Assembly: GCF_003149455.1 (NCBI RefSeq)
Contig: NZ_QFFK01000007.1
Span: forward strand, 124,001 to 188,000
DNA: 64,000 nucleotides
Source of the DNA: Chitinophaga deserti
GTDB lineage: Bacteria > Bacteroidota > Bacteroidia > Chitinophagales > Chitinophagaceae
Direction: 5' to 3'
The position numbers and the translations under genes were made by a program. Positions 44,718 to 53,831 of the stretch are shown here, one piece after another; the first letter of the stretch is position 1, and the number at the start of each line of letters is the position of its first letter. Under the pieces are notes generated by a model. That model had not been told where the DNA came from, made no database searches, and saw nothing but the letters and a program-made list of their open reading frames with translations.

Positions 44718-45323
44718 ATGCCTTTGAAATACTGGCTGGTGGCATCCCTCATATTCCTTATTCCCACCGCCATTTACGCTCAAAATAAGGAATTAGAGAT
44801 AGTTTGGCCGGTAGTGAAAAATGAGGCGCTTCAGCCTGGTAAATCTGTTATTTATGGCACTTTCATTCAGCGTTTGGGTTTCAGCAGTGGTGGCAACCCT
44901 CAGGACATAATTCTTCGCCATGATTCATCGGGCCGGATCTATACAATGCGTGTGAAGGGTACTTTTAAATCTGCAAAAGAAAACTTCTTCTGCTTTCACC
45001 TTCCTTCCGGTAAATACACCCTTCTGCAATACTACTGGACTAAAAGCAAATGGTATGGTGGCTTGGTTCTCCTGGAGCCAATCGCTAAGAATGTAAACTT
45101 TGATGAAGCGAAACAACTGAGCGACAAAGGAGAGCTTACCGAAGAACTTCTCCATCGTTATACCTTCATTTTATTGCCCAATACCTTGCACTATATGGGC
45201 ACCTGGCACTTTGAGACAGCTACCGTCTCCTTTACGGATGATAAGCAGCAGCTGGATGAGAAGGCCGCCAAAATGTATAAACGCCTGAGTTTCCCGGCAG
45301 CTATAACAACACTGCCCCGTTAA
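44718..45323 (+). CDS. Secreted protein of unknown function, 201 residues
   Basis: The protein has a signal peptide (about 1-21, LVASLIFLIPTAIYAQ). The mature part reads as a beta-rich domain (KSVIYGTFIQRLGFSSGG, FFCFHLPSGKYTLLQYYWTK, MGTWHFETATVSFTDDKQQ) similar in style to small carboxypeptidase-regulatory-like or DUF2846-like proteins, but I cannot assign a family. Its TAA stop overlaps the stop of the convergent AsmA-like gene within TTAA. Confidence 0.65.
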   Translation: MPLKYWLVASLIFLIPTAIYAQNKELEIVWPVVKNEALQPGKSVIYGTFIQRLGFSSGGNPQDIILRHDSSGRIYTMRVKGTFKSAKENFFCFHLPSGKYTLLQYYWTKSKWYGGLVLLEPIAKNVNFDEAKQLSDKGELTEELLHRYTFILLPNTLHYMGTWHFETATVSFTDDKQQLDEKAAKMYKRLSFPAAITTLPR

Positions 45324-48300
45324 GACCGCTTCGCCTTACCCAGCCCTACTTTGAAATTATCCGGCGTTCCGGTCACTTTAATGCTCATAAAACGCTGCTT
45401 TTTATCCTTATCACGGTACTCGATAGCATCTACCTGATCAATATCCACTTCCGCCTGTTTTTTTCCGAATAACGCCTGGAAACCTACCTGTGTAACCATC
45501 TTCATGGGTACGCGCATATAGTATTCCATTTTCATGTCGAGCGACTGCCTGCCGGAAATTTCCATGAACCCAAGGGAAGAGTTAATATTCATTGCGGGAA
45601 TATTGAGCGTACCATTGGTAAAAGTGAGTTTGTTGCGCAGCGTATCAAACCTGACCAGTTGCAGGTTCTTGTCTTTGAAGTAACCGGCCATTGCCTTCAT
45701 GGGGGTAAAATCTACCAGGCTTCCATTGCGGATCTCCACATCCAGTTCAGCTTTTGTATCGTGGAGGATGGGTACGAAGTCGGGATGGATCTGAACGTGG
45801 CTGCGGATGTTGCCGGTGAGGCGGCCTTTGATGTTTTTGTTGATGACAAGGTCCTGCCCAAAATGGTCCAGCTTAATCAGCATTTTCTCCATATCCACAT
45901 CGTTTACCCGTATGCGGCTGCGGAAATATATCTTTTCCGGATTACTGCCGTTGAGGTAGCCTCTCATCCCTACATAACCACCGGCTACTTTCATGCCGAG
46001 GGTATCGAGGTGTATGTAATGATCTTCCTGCATCCGGAGGCGGGCGGTTACCCCCTGCAGCCAGAGCTTATTGTATTTGAAACGTCCAATATCGGCCTTC
46101 ACTTCGAACGCAGGGAAAGGCAGCGTGAAGATGTTGAAGGCCTTCGCATGTGTAAGAGAATCAGGGGTAGTCCTGCCCTTACCTTTCGCAGCGGGCGCAG
46201 TAGTTGCAACAGGAGAGAAGCGGTAACCGCTCAGCTGATCCACATCCAGGAAGCGGCTACGGAAATAGAGATAGTTAGTGCGGTTTTTAATGAGGGAATC
46301 CTTACCGTTGAAGAGCCGGAGACTGATGTCGAAGTCACTGCGGCCAATACGGCCTTTGAGGGTATCTACTTTCAGTATGCGGTTGGCTCCATAGAGAATG
46401 TTACCGCTGATACTGTCGAGCTGCATCGCGTGCTTTTTCAGGGATCCGGAAATATTGGCGATGCGGATTTTTGCAAAACGGAAAGCCGTATCATACCTGA
46501 GATCGGCACGGGCACGCAGCCAAACGTTACTGGCAGTTTCATCCTGGTAACCAACAGGTACATGTTTTCTGCTGACAGGGCCAAGGAGGTCTTCCATGGC
46601 CAGGCGCTCCGATTTAAAATCGAAAGCCACTTGTGTTTTACCTTTCTTAAACGGCTGGAACCATAACGCATAATTTATCACTCTCCCGCTGAAGCGGAAA
46701 TCTGACGCATCGATCCTGCCCGTGAAATCCTTCAGCAGCAGCGCGGTATCATTGATCCGCAATGTTGCCCCAATATCCCGGAATGCATGAGGATATTTCT
46801 TAAAAGATGCCTGCAGGTGCTCCAGCGTTAGCGTCCCTTCCGGTAATGGCTTCGGCTGCAGGAGCTGGCGTACCGTAGTGGCCAGGGAAACACCTATACG
46901 GAAGCCATGTATTTCTTCAGTCAGTTTATTGGCCAGCGCGGTATCACCCGCAAAAATGTCTTTTAACCGTACAAGCCGGCTGTTTGCCTGCAGGCGTATG
47001 GTAACGGGCTTGTCGGGGGCATGGAGCAGTGCTGCTACATCACTCACGCTGCCGCTCAACCGTATATCTGATCCGCCTGCACGTACCCGCAGAGAGTCGA
47101 GGGTTACCATACCGTTTTTCATGGCTGCATGCAGATCCATATCGCGGATGGGGTGCGGGTAACCGGGAATACGGAAAGACAGGTCGTCGACCGTAAGCTC
47201 ACTTTGTATGCCATCTTTCAACTTACTCACATACTGCTCCGGAAGGTCGAAATCCATCAGTTCTTTAAAATTCATATCCAGCTTCACCTTACCTGTGATA
47301 TGTTCCAGGTCGGGAATGCCGAGGAAGGCGCCTACAAATGCCAGATCCAGTTCTGAATGCAGCTGCATAAGTACTTTCGGGTCTGTAAAATCACGTACCA
47401 CGAAGTTGCCCTTGAAAATTCCTTTGCCGGGCCGGGCCATAACATTCGTCATGTGCAACTCTGAAGTCTGGAGGTTATGTGCCGCACCATTGGTATAAAA
47501 GCCTTTGAAGCCAAGACTATCCAGCTTCTTATCTGCCCCCGTATTATGAAACCATGCATTCTCGCACCCAAAGGATACTTCTATCAGCGGCAGCTGTTGC
47601 TGTGAAACGGTGCCTTTGATTTTTCCATCGAAAAAGATGTGCCCGTCGTACCGGAAGGGCTTCAGCATAGTGGCTACATCTCCGGGGATAAACGCTGCCA
47701 GCAGGTTCAAATCCGGTTTATCGCCTTTTACCCGGAAGTCCACTTCACTGCGGGTGCCCAGCGTAGCCTCGCCTTCCAGCCGGAAGCCTGCATCCTGTAG
47801 CTGAATGGCGCCAGTGGTTATACGGAGATGTTGGGTGCTTTTGGTATAATCGGCATGGATGTCCAGTACCAGGTGCTTATGACGGAAAAAGGTAGTATCT
47901 GCCGGACTGCTGACATCCAGTTCCATATCTGTATCCAGCCCTACCGCCAGTTGCAGGCTGTCAGATTTGAAAGATGCCGTCAGCTTGCTGACATTGGATT
48001 GAATTTGCTGGCCGGTTGTTTTATCAAGCAAGGAAAACTGCATGTCGCGGATCACCATTTTCTGTAAATCTATTTCCAGTCCGCTGCTGCTTTCAGACGA
48101 CTGTTGAGAGGTATCCGATTGCAGGTTTTTCGCTTCTGCCAGGTTGAGGGTTCCATTCTTATTGCGGACAAGCGCAACGTATCCGCCTTTGAGGAACAGC
48201 CGGCGTACGTGGTATTGGCCGCGTAACAACTTCGGGAGACTGAAACCCACATACAGACGGTCTACCTGGTAAAGCGACTGGCCGGTATGTGTTTTATCCG

Positions 48301-48547
48301 GATAGAAGCGTACCCCATGCAGGGCAATAGATACGTAAGGGAAATTCTTAAAGAGTGAGATGTTACTGTTCTCTACCGATAATTCTCCTTTGAACTGCTT
48401 ATTCAGCTCTGCAACGGCCATTTCGGTGATGCGCCGCTGTTGTGTATATAAAATCAGCACGGCCGAAATCAGGAGTACGGCAAAAACAGACAGGGCAATG
48501 ATGCCTCCACGGATGATTCTCTTCTTAACCCTCTGGGTAATACGCAT
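45320..48547 (-). CDS. AsmA-like protein (YhdP/AsmA superfamily)
   Basis: The 1075-residue protein has one N-terminal membrane helix (about 12-32, GGIIALSVFAVLLISAVLIL). An AsmA N-terminal region (VSIALHGVRFYPDKTHTGQS, VGFSLPKLLRGQYHVRRLFL) and a long beta-rich body with the AsmA C-terminal domain (about 880-1060, FTNGTLNIPAMNINSSLGFM) follow. AsmA-superfamily proteins span the periplasm as bridge-like structures and move or balance phospholipids between membranes. Nothing is coupled to it; it converges on the gene at 44718 and diverges from the FAD dehydrogenase. Confidence 0.9.
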   Translation of the reverse strand: MRITQRVKKRIIRGGIIALSVFAVLLISAVLILYTQQRRITEMAVAELNKQFKGELSVENSNISLFKNFPYVSIALHGVRFYPDKTHTGQSLYQVDRLYVGFSLPKLLRGQYHVRRLFLKGGYVALVRNKNGTLNLAEAKNLQSDTSQQSSESSSGLEIDLQKMVIRDMQFSLLDKTTGQQIQSNVSKLTASFKSDSLQLAVGLDTDMELDVSSPADTTFFRHKHLVLDIHADYTKSTQHLRITTGAIQLQDAGFRLEGEATLGTRSEVDFRVKGDKPDLNLLAAFIPGDVATMLKPFRYDGHIFFDGKIKGTVSQQQLPLIEVSFGCENAWFHNTGADKKLDSLGFKGFYTNGAAHNLQTSELHMTNVMARPGKGIFKGNFVVRDFTDPKVLMQLHSELDLAFVGAFLGIPDLEHITGKVKLDMNFKELMDFDLPEQYVSKLKDGIQSELTVDDLSFRIPGYPHPIRDMDLHAAMKNGMVTLDSLRVRAGGSDIRLSGSVSDVAALLHAPDKPVTIRLQANSRLVRLKDIFAGDTALANKLTEEIHGFRIGVSLATTVRQLLQPKPLPEGTLTLEHLQASFKKYPHAFRDIGATLRINDTALLLKDFTGRIDASDFRFSGRVINYALWFQPFKKGKTQVAFDFKSERLAMEDLLGPVSRKHVPVGYQDETASNVWLRARADLRYDTAFRFAKIRIANISGSLKKHAMQLDSISGNILYGANRILKVDTLKGRIGRSDFDISLRLFNGKDSLIKNRTNYLYFRSRFLDVDQLSGYRFSPVATTAPAAKGKGRTTPDSLTHAKAFNIFTLPFPAFEVKADIGRFKYNKLWLQGVTARLRMQEDHYIHLDTLGMKVAGGYVGMRGYLNGSNPEKIYFRSRIRVNDVDMEKMLIKLDHFGQDLVINKNIKGRLTGNIRSHVQIHPDFVPILHDTKAELDVEIRNGSLVDFTPMKAMAGYFKDKNLQLVRFDTLRNKLTFTNGTLNIPAMNINSSLGFMEISGRQSLDMKMEYYMRVPMKMVTQVGFQALFGKKQAEVDIDQVDAIEYRDKDKKQRFMSIKVTGTPDNFKVGLGKAKRS

Positions 48548-48731
48548 GGTTCGGTTCCTCGTTTAATCGCTTCTAATGCAGCAGTATGACAGTGTGGGGG
48601 AAGCGCATGGATGGCATGCCGGTGGCATTGCGGGGCAAAAATAGCATAAGCAGGGGATAAATACATGTTAATAAAAAGCCAAATGTAATAGGTGGCGGCA
48701 GGAGAAAGGATAAAAACCGTAATTTAATAAT

Positions 48732-50387
48732 ATGCAATATCCCGGCGTAATCATCATTGGTGCAGGGCTTTCAGGCCTTGTGGCGGCCAGCGAACTGGCG
48801 GAGAATAATATACCCGTCATGCTCCTGGATCAGGAAGGTGAGCAGAATCTTGGCGGACAGGCATTCTGGTCGCTGGGAGGACTTTTTATGGTAGATACGC
48901 CCATGCAGCGCCGTGTAGGCATCCGCGACAGTCTGGAGCTTGCCATGCAGGACTGGATGGGTACAGCGGCCTTCGACAGGCCGGAGGATCACTGGCCGCG
49001 CAAATGGGCCGAGGCATATGTACAGTTTGCAGCCACAGAAAAGTATACCTGGCTCCGGCAGCGCGGGCTGCGCTTCTTTCCTGTTGTGGGCTGGGCGGAA
49101 AGGGGAGGATATGGTGCTATCGGGCATGGTAATTCCGTACCAAGGTTTCATATCACCTGGGGTACCGGTCCGGCTGTTGTGGCACCTTTTGCGGAACAGG
49201 TGAAGTCCGCCGCGCGAAAAGGAACAATCGATCTGCGTTTCCGGCACAGGGTACTTGAACTGATCGTTGAAAACGGAGAAGTGAAAGGTGTACGGGGTGT
49301 GGTGCTTGCTCCATCCGGCGTGGGCCGTGGCGAAGAGAGCCCGCAAAGCATTATCAGTGATTTTCATTTCGAAGCTTCCCGCGTTATCATCACCTCTGGC
49401 GGCATCGGCGGTAACCATGCACTGGTACGGAAAAACTGGCCTGAAAGACTCGGGCCTGCACCACAGCATATGGTTTCCGGAGTACCGGCGCATGTAGACG
49501 GCCGTATGTTGGGCATTGCGCAGGATGCAGGCGCCAGCATCATCAACCCCGACCGTATGTGGCATTACACCGAAGGCATTCAGAACTTTGCGCCCATCTG
49601 GCAAAACCACGGTATCCGCATATTACCCGGCCCCACTTCTATTTGGCTTGATGCTAAAGGAAACCGGCTGCCTGTTCCATTGTTCCCTGGATTTGATACG
49701 CTGGGCACGCTGGAACATTTAGGCCATACCGGGTATGATTATTCCTGGTTTATACTCAATCAGGCCATCATTAAAAAGGAATTTGCTTTATCCGGATCGG
49801 AACAAAATCCAGACCTCACGGGGAAAGACTGGAAGCTGGTATTGAAACGGGGCTTTGGTAAAAAAGCTACCGGCCCCGTAGAAGCATTCAAGGAGAAAGG
49901 CGCCGATTTCGTAGTGGAAAACAACCTGCGCGATCTCGTTGCGGGCATGAATAAACTCACACCTGAGCCGCTGCTGGATTATGATGCCGTAGAAAGGATT
50001 GTACTGGCCCGGGATAAAGAACTGGATAATAAATTTTGTAAAGATGCTCAGATCATGGCGATCCGTAATGCACGCCAATACCTGGGCGACCGCCTCATCC
50101 GCACCGCGAAAGTACACCGTATACTGGATCCCGCCGCAGGGCCCTTAATAGCTGTGAAGCTACACATCCTTACACGCAAAACACTCGGCGGGCTTGAAAC
50201 TGACCTCGGCGGCAGGGTGTTGCAACCGGGAGGGCAACTGGTAGGAGGGTTGTATGCTGCAGGGGAAGCTGCCGGTTTCGGTGGCGGAGGCATGCATGGA
50301 TACCGCGCACTGGAAGGTACTTTCCTCGGAGGGTGTATCTTTTCCGGGCGAACGGCAGCTCGTACCATTGTTGGGGGCAAGTATTAA
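48732..50387 (+). CDS. FAD-binding dehydrogenase (COG3573/KstD-like flavoprotein)
   Basis: The 551-residue flavoprotein has an N-terminal Rossmann fold (IIIGAGLSGLVAASELAENN...LLDQE). The long fumarate-reductase-like substrate domain follows (HGNSVPRFHITWGTGPAVV, RVIITSGGIGGNHALVRKNW). The C-terminal FAD-binding loop reads GLYAAGEAAGFGGGGMHGYR. Length and these motifs fit COG3573 'FAD-binding dehydrogenase', related to 3-ketosteroid dehydrogenases. There is no signal peptide, so it is cytoplasmic. Substrate is unknown. It converges on the WD40-like lipoprotein gene with only 1 bp between stops. Confidence 0.88.
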   Translation: MQYPGVIIIGAGLSGLVAASELAENNIPVMLLDQEGEQNLGGQAFWSLGGLFMVDTPMQRRVGIRDSLELAMQDWMGTAAFDRPEDHWPRKWAEAYVQFAATEKYTWLRQRGLRFFPVVGWAERGGYGAIGHGNSVPRFHITWGTGPAVVAPFAEQVKSAARKGTIDLRFRHRVLELIVENGEVKGVRGVVLAPSGVGRGEESPQSIISDFHFEASRVIITSGGIGGNHALVRKNWPERLGPAPQHMVSGVPAHVDGRMLGIAQDAGASIINPDRMWHYTEGIQNFAPIWQNHGIRILPGPTSIWLDAKGNRLPVPLFPGFDTLGTLEHLGHTGYDYSWFILNQAIIKKEFALSGSEQNPDLTGKDWKLVLKRGFGKKATGPVEAFKEKGADFVVENNLRDLVAGMNKLTPEPLLDYDAVERIVLARDKELDNKFCKDAQIMAIRNARQYLGDRLIRTAKVHRILDPAAGPLIAVKLHILTRKTLGGLETDLGGRVLQPGGQLVGGLYAAGEAAGFGGGGMHGYRALEGTFLGGCIFSGRTAARTIVGGKY

Positions 50388-50388
50388 T

Positions 50389-51261
50389 TCATTCCGGCAA
50401 CCCCGCTTTTTTCATACTGATCCATTTCACATCATTATCACTGCTGAAGAAAAGATACTTCCCGTCGGGGGAGAAGGCTGCGCAGTATTCATAGGACGTG
50501 GTGTTAACTGCAGGTCCCAGGTTTCTGGCAGTGCCCCAGTTGCCCTGCGCGTCTTTTCTGGAAACATATACATCTCCTTCCCCCATACCGCCATCCCTGT
50601 TAACTGAAGTGAACAGTAACAGTTGCTCGTCTGGAGAAATGCAGGGGTCGTGTTCCATCACAGGGGAATTAATGGCAGCACTCAGCAGTACCGGGCGGGC
50701 GTAGTGCCCGTTGATCCGGGCACTGGTATAAATATCATAACCGCCACCCCGGTTGGAGGCAAAGTAAAGATTGCCATTGCGGGCCAGTGATACGTAATAC
50801 TCTGTGCTGTCCGAATTCACGGCCGTAAGGTTTACGGGTGCCTCCCAGCTGCCGTCTGTTGCCTGGTGAGCATACCAGATATCAAAGTCCCCCGGGGGCG
50901 CGTTTTCCTCTGTTGGCTGATTGGAGATGAAGTACACCGTACTGTCAGGTGTAATGAAAGGATCGGCCTGTGACCAGGCAGTGTCTGCAAATGGCGCCAG
51001 GGCAGGGGCCGACCAATTATTACCATCAAAGGTAGTTTGCCAGATGCTCCATTTCCGGTTAACAGACCTGCAGAAGTAGAATGTGCGGCCGTCAGGTGAA
51101 AAGGCAGCGTTAAAATCGAGGGAATCTGCGGAAACAATACCGGGAAGAAATGATAAAGCAACGGTATCCGGAAAAGGCTCCGGGTATGAAGCGTGGTGAT
51201 GGGTGGCCGGCTGGCAGGAAGCAATAGTTGTTGCCACGGCTATCAAACAAAGCAATCTCAT
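50389..51261 (-). CDS. PD40/WD40-like beta-propeller lipoprotein
   Basis: From the ATG at 51261 the 290-residue protein has a lipoprotein signal (MRLLCLIAVATTIASCQPAT, Cys16). It then has repeated PD40-type blades, each with a 'SPDG..l.F.S' core: FSPDGRTFYFCR, ITPDSTVYFISN, LARNGNLYFASNRGGGYDIY, ISPDEQLLLFTSVN and FSPDGKYLFFSS. Such TolB-like propellers are common in Bacteroidota and often surface-exposed. A longer frame to 51354 has no signal peptide. No partner OmpA or TolB gene is adjacent. Confidence 0.88.
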   Translation of the reverse strand: MRLLCLIAVATTIASCQPATHHHASYPEPFPDTVALSFLPGIVSADSLDFNAAFSPDGRTFYFCRSVNRKWSIWQTTFDGNNWSAPALAPFADTAWSQADPFITPDSTVYFISNQPTEENAPPGDFDIWYAHQATDGSWEAPVNLTAVNSDSTEYYVSLARNGNLYFASNRGGGYDIYTSARINGHYARPVLLSAAINSPVMEHDPCISPDEQLLLFTSVNRDGGMGEGDVYVSRKDAQGNWGTARNLGPAVNTTSYEYCAAFSPDGKYLFFSSDNDVKWISMKKAGLPE

Positions 51262-51389
51262 AGGGGTTGAACTTGAACGTGAAGGTACGAATAACCCTAC
51301 TAATCTATTTCGCAGGAAGGTTAACATAATGATATGAAAAGGCCGTACCGGCATTTCATGCGGTTAAACTGAAAAAGGAGATTCCTGCT

Positions 51390-51662
51390 TTATTCCGCCG
51401 TTACCGGATCAATGATGTTCTTAACCTCATGAATGGCCGTGACGGGGAAGCCTCCCTGCTGCGCATGCTCGCGGATGAGGGATTCATCCGGCGCCAGGTA
51501 CACGCAGAAGATTTTGTCGGTAGTTACGTAACTGTGAATCCACTGGATCTTAGGGCCAAGGCCCTCCAGTACGTTACAGGATGTCTGTGAAATAGTGTGC
51601 AGCTGATCAGGAGTTAACTGACCCGCTCCCGGCAGATCGCGTTCGATTACATATTTAGGCAT
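51390..51662 (-). CDS. DUF4242-family small protein
   Basis: The 90-residue protein begins MPKYVIERDLPGAGQL and continues with WIHSYVTTDKIFCVYLAPDE and AQQGGFPVTAIHEVKNIIDP. These are signature segments of DUF4242, small ferredoxin-like (nickel-binding-type) proteins of unknown role. It is probably cytoplasmic; single gene, minus strand. Confidence 0.88.
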   Translation of the reverse strand: MPKYVIERDLPGAGQLTPDQLHTISQTSCNVLEGLGPKIQWIHSYVTTDKIFCVYLAPDESLIREHAQQGGFPVTAIHEVKNIIDPVTAE

Positions 51663-51900
51663 AACGATACAGGTTGGCTCCGCAGGCGGGGATGAAAACT
51701 ATGCTGGTGGTCCTGACTGATTAGTGTTGTACCTGGTCTGCGGAAAATGAAGAAATGGGGTTCTGTAAAATTACTGAATTTCTACTTGTCGGAGAACAAA
51801 GGCGCCGGGTAGTTAGGGAAACGTTAAAGCCCTGCCGTTTGGGCGAAAAGTGTTAATTTTGGTATCGATTTTTGCACAACATATCACTCGAAGCATATAT
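51663..51900. other. Divergent intergenic region
   Basis: This 238-bp region lies between the DUF4242 gene (minus) and the nucleosidase gene (plus). It contains TAATTTTG (51854-51861), an exact -7 box about 40 nt before the nucleosidase ATG, but no -33 element at the correct distance. Confidence 0.35.
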
Positions 51901-52521
51901 ATGAACAATGGAAACACCGGAACAGCACACATTTCCGGGCTAATGGGGGATTCACCACTACTGGTTTTTGCGCTGGATTCAGAAGCGGCCGGGGAATTTG
52001 ACCAGTACCATCCGCTGATAGTAGGGATCGGGAAAGTGAATGCCGCTTATCACCTCGCCAAATACCTGCAGTCTAACAGGCCCGGCCTTATTGTGAACCT
52101 GGGTTCCGCTGGCAGCCATTCCTTCCCCAGAGGTCAGGTGGTATGTTGCACACAGTTCATTCAGCGGGATATGGATGTGAGGGGGCTTGGCTTCCGCCTG
52201 TATGAAACCCCGCTATCCGGACAGGAACCTGTATTGGAATACGGTCTTTCAGTGCCCGGCTTACCCCAGGGTATCTGCGGTACGGGCGACAGCTTCGAGA
52301 TGGATCATAAGACGGACGATTACAACGTCATCGATATGGAAGCCTATCCGCTTGCCATGATTGCGCAAAAGGAAGGGATTCCCTTCCTCTGCCTCAAATA
52401 TATTTCTGACGGGGCCGACGGTAACGCGGCTGAAGACTGGCAGGTGCAGGTGCATCATGCCGCCGTCGCTTTCAAAAAAATCATAGGCGGATGGCTGGAA
52501 AATGCCCCCGCCGCACTTTAA
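51901..52521 (+). CDS. MTA/SAH-nucleosidase-like nucleoside phosphorylase family protein
   Basis: The 206-residue protein has PNP/UDP-family features. These are an active-site glutamate region (FALDSEAAGEFDQ), the glycine-rich LIVNLGSAGSHSFPRGQVV, GICGTGDSFEM, the IDMEAYPLAMIAQKEGIPFL motif (the E of VDME contacts the ribose) and the catalytic aspartate in LKYISDGADG. It likely hydrolyses a nucleoside such as 5'-methylthioadenosine or a related purine nucleoside, though it is shorter than classical MtnN (about 230). The ATG at 51901 fits better than the frame's first start at 51850. It is 9 bp before the thioredoxin-fold gene and may be co-transcribed. Confidence 0.85.
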   Translation: MNNGNTGTAHISGLMGDSPLLVFALDSEAAGEFDQYHPLIVGIGKVNAAYHLAKYLQSNRPGLIVNLGSAGSHSFPRGQVVCCTQFIQRDMDVRGLGFRLYETPLSGQEPVLEYGLSVPGLPQGICGTGDSFEMDHKTDDYNVIDMEAYPLAMIAQKEGIPFLCLKYISDGADGNAAEDWQVQVHHAAVAFKKIIGGWLENAPAAL

Positions 52522-52530
52522 ACATGTGAA

Positions 52531-53088
52531 ATGGACTTTGCGAATTACCAGCTGATTTTTGAGCATATCATTAACAACCCGGAGCCTCCGGCACCCTACA
52601 ATAACCCGGATTATCTCAACTATGCCCGCCTGAACTGGTCGCGGCAACAGCGTTGGTTCAAAACCGGTATTATTACTCCTGAAATGCGGGAGGCAATTGC
52701 ACGCATCACTGAGCCACAACAATGGATTATCATCACTGAGCCATGGTGTGGAGATGCGGCGCACAACATACCGTTCTTCGAAATGATCGCAGCCCTCAAT
52801 CCGCTGATCACAACAGCATACCGTCAGCGCGATACTCCACCGTTCCTTATTGAGCAATATCTTACGAATGGCACTAAATCCATTCCCAAGCTGATAGCCC
52901 GCGATGCTAACGGTAATGATCTGTTCACCTGGGGACCGCGCCCAGCAGGATGCCAGGCGGTGTACGACCAGCTGAAGGCTGAAAATGCTGACTTCGAACG
53001 GATGAAGACCGATATTCAGAAATGGTATAACGAAGACAAGGGGCAGTCGCTTCAGCGGGAGCTGCTCTCTGTACTCACCTATGCGTAA
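52531..53088 (+). CDS. Thioredoxin-fold protein with WCGD motif
   Basis: The 185-residue cytoplasmic protein has a thioredoxin-like core (about 60-165). The redox site reads TEPWCGDAAHN, with a single Cys and no CxxC partner. The cis-Pro loop reads GTKSIPKLIARDANG. This single-Cys type is common in Bacteroidota and annotated 'thioredoxin family protein'; it may be a thiol peroxidase-like or a non-redox protein. It follows the nucleosidase gene by 9 bp and its stop overlaps the start of the next small gene. Confidence 0.85.
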   Translation: MDFANYQLIFEHIINNPEPPAPYNNPDYLNYARLNWSRQQRWFKTGIITPEMREAIARITEPQQWIIITEPWCGDAAHNIPFFEMIAALNPLITTAYRQRDTPPFLIEQYLTNGTKSIPKLIARDANGNDLFTWGPRPAGCQAVYDQLKAENADFERMKTDIQKWYNEDKGQSLQRELLSVLTYA

Positions 53089-53425
53089 TGCGGCATTACA
53101 TATGACCCCTGCGGCCCGGTTCCGCATCATTGTACTGCTGTTACTCAGCCTCGTATCTGCCGTACCCGATGTTTTTCCTGAACACGGCGGGCACAAGGTA
53201 CGTATCCCTGAGTCCATACATCACGAAAACGAAATCCCTGAAGCATGTAAGGTGAGCCTTGGACTGGAAACATCCGTCCGCTCCCGCCGCCTGCGAACCC
53301 AACAGCCATTATTTGGAGAGGCTGTCATCATTCCAATAGTAAAAGGCGCTGTAACAGCAGTTACGGCTAAGGAATGGATACGCCCTGCCTACTATAGTTT
53401 CCTTCACAGGTTCAGCCTGTTTTAA
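53081..53425 (+). CDS. Small secreted protein of unknown function
   Basis: The 114-residue protein begins with a signal peptide or membrane helix (RIIVLLLLSLVSAVPDVF, about 14-32). The rest is basic and has no recognisable motif. The start at 53081 overlaps the previous stop by 8 nt; an ATG at 53102 (MTPAARFRI) is an alternative that gives a shorter n-region. Gene reality is moderate: it is coupled to an operon and has a signal sequence, but no family support. Confidence 0.45.
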   Translation: MRNAALHMTPAARFRIIVLLLLSLVSAVPDVFPEHGGHKVRIPESIHHENEIPEACKVSLGLETSVRSRRLRTQQPLFGEAVIIPIVKGAVTAVTAKEWIRPAYYSFLHRFSLF

Positions 53426-53523
53426 TTCCTTCCACACTTTTCCCCAACATTTCTACGGCCCGATTTTTTCTGTCCTTTCAGGGCCGGGATCAATTATTTA
53501 TGTAAATTATAAAACGATATAGG

Positions 53524-53814
53524 ATGAAATGCCCGAATTGCAATGAAACGTTGCTCATGACGCAGCGTAACAATGTAGAGATCGATTACTGTCCCAATTG
53601 CCGTGGTGTATGGCTCGATAAGGGAGAGCTTGACAAGCTCCTGGAATACGACGACCGCCGCAGCAGAGATGATCACAACCGTACGGATTATCCCCGCAGC
53701 AGCGATGAGCACCGCCGGTACGAGGGGCACCGTGATAAGGATTATTATGAAGACCGCCATAAATACCCGAAGAAAAAGAAAGGATTCCTTGGCGACTTTT
53801 TTGATTTCGATTAA
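53524..53814 (+). CDS. zf-TFIIB-type zinc-ribbon protein
   Basis: The 96-residue protein has a clear zf-TFIIB domain (MKCPNCNETLLM...IDYCPNCRGVWLDKGELDKL, Cys3, Cys6, Cys23, Cys26). A long charged, His-rich linker (DRRSRDDHNRTDYPRSSDEH) and a C-terminal KKKKGFLGDFFDFD motif that could insert in or touch the membrane follow. Proteins of this type are widespread in Bacteroidota, function unknown. The gene lies 17 bp upstream of the TerC gene and is likely co-transcribed. Confidence 0.85.
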   Translation: MKCPNCNETLLMTQRNNVEIDYCPNCRGVWLDKGELDKLLEYDDRRSRDDHNRTDYPRSSDEHRRYEGHRDKDYYEDRHKYPKKKKGFLGDFFDFD

Positions 53815-53831
53815 ATACTAAACACTCATAA

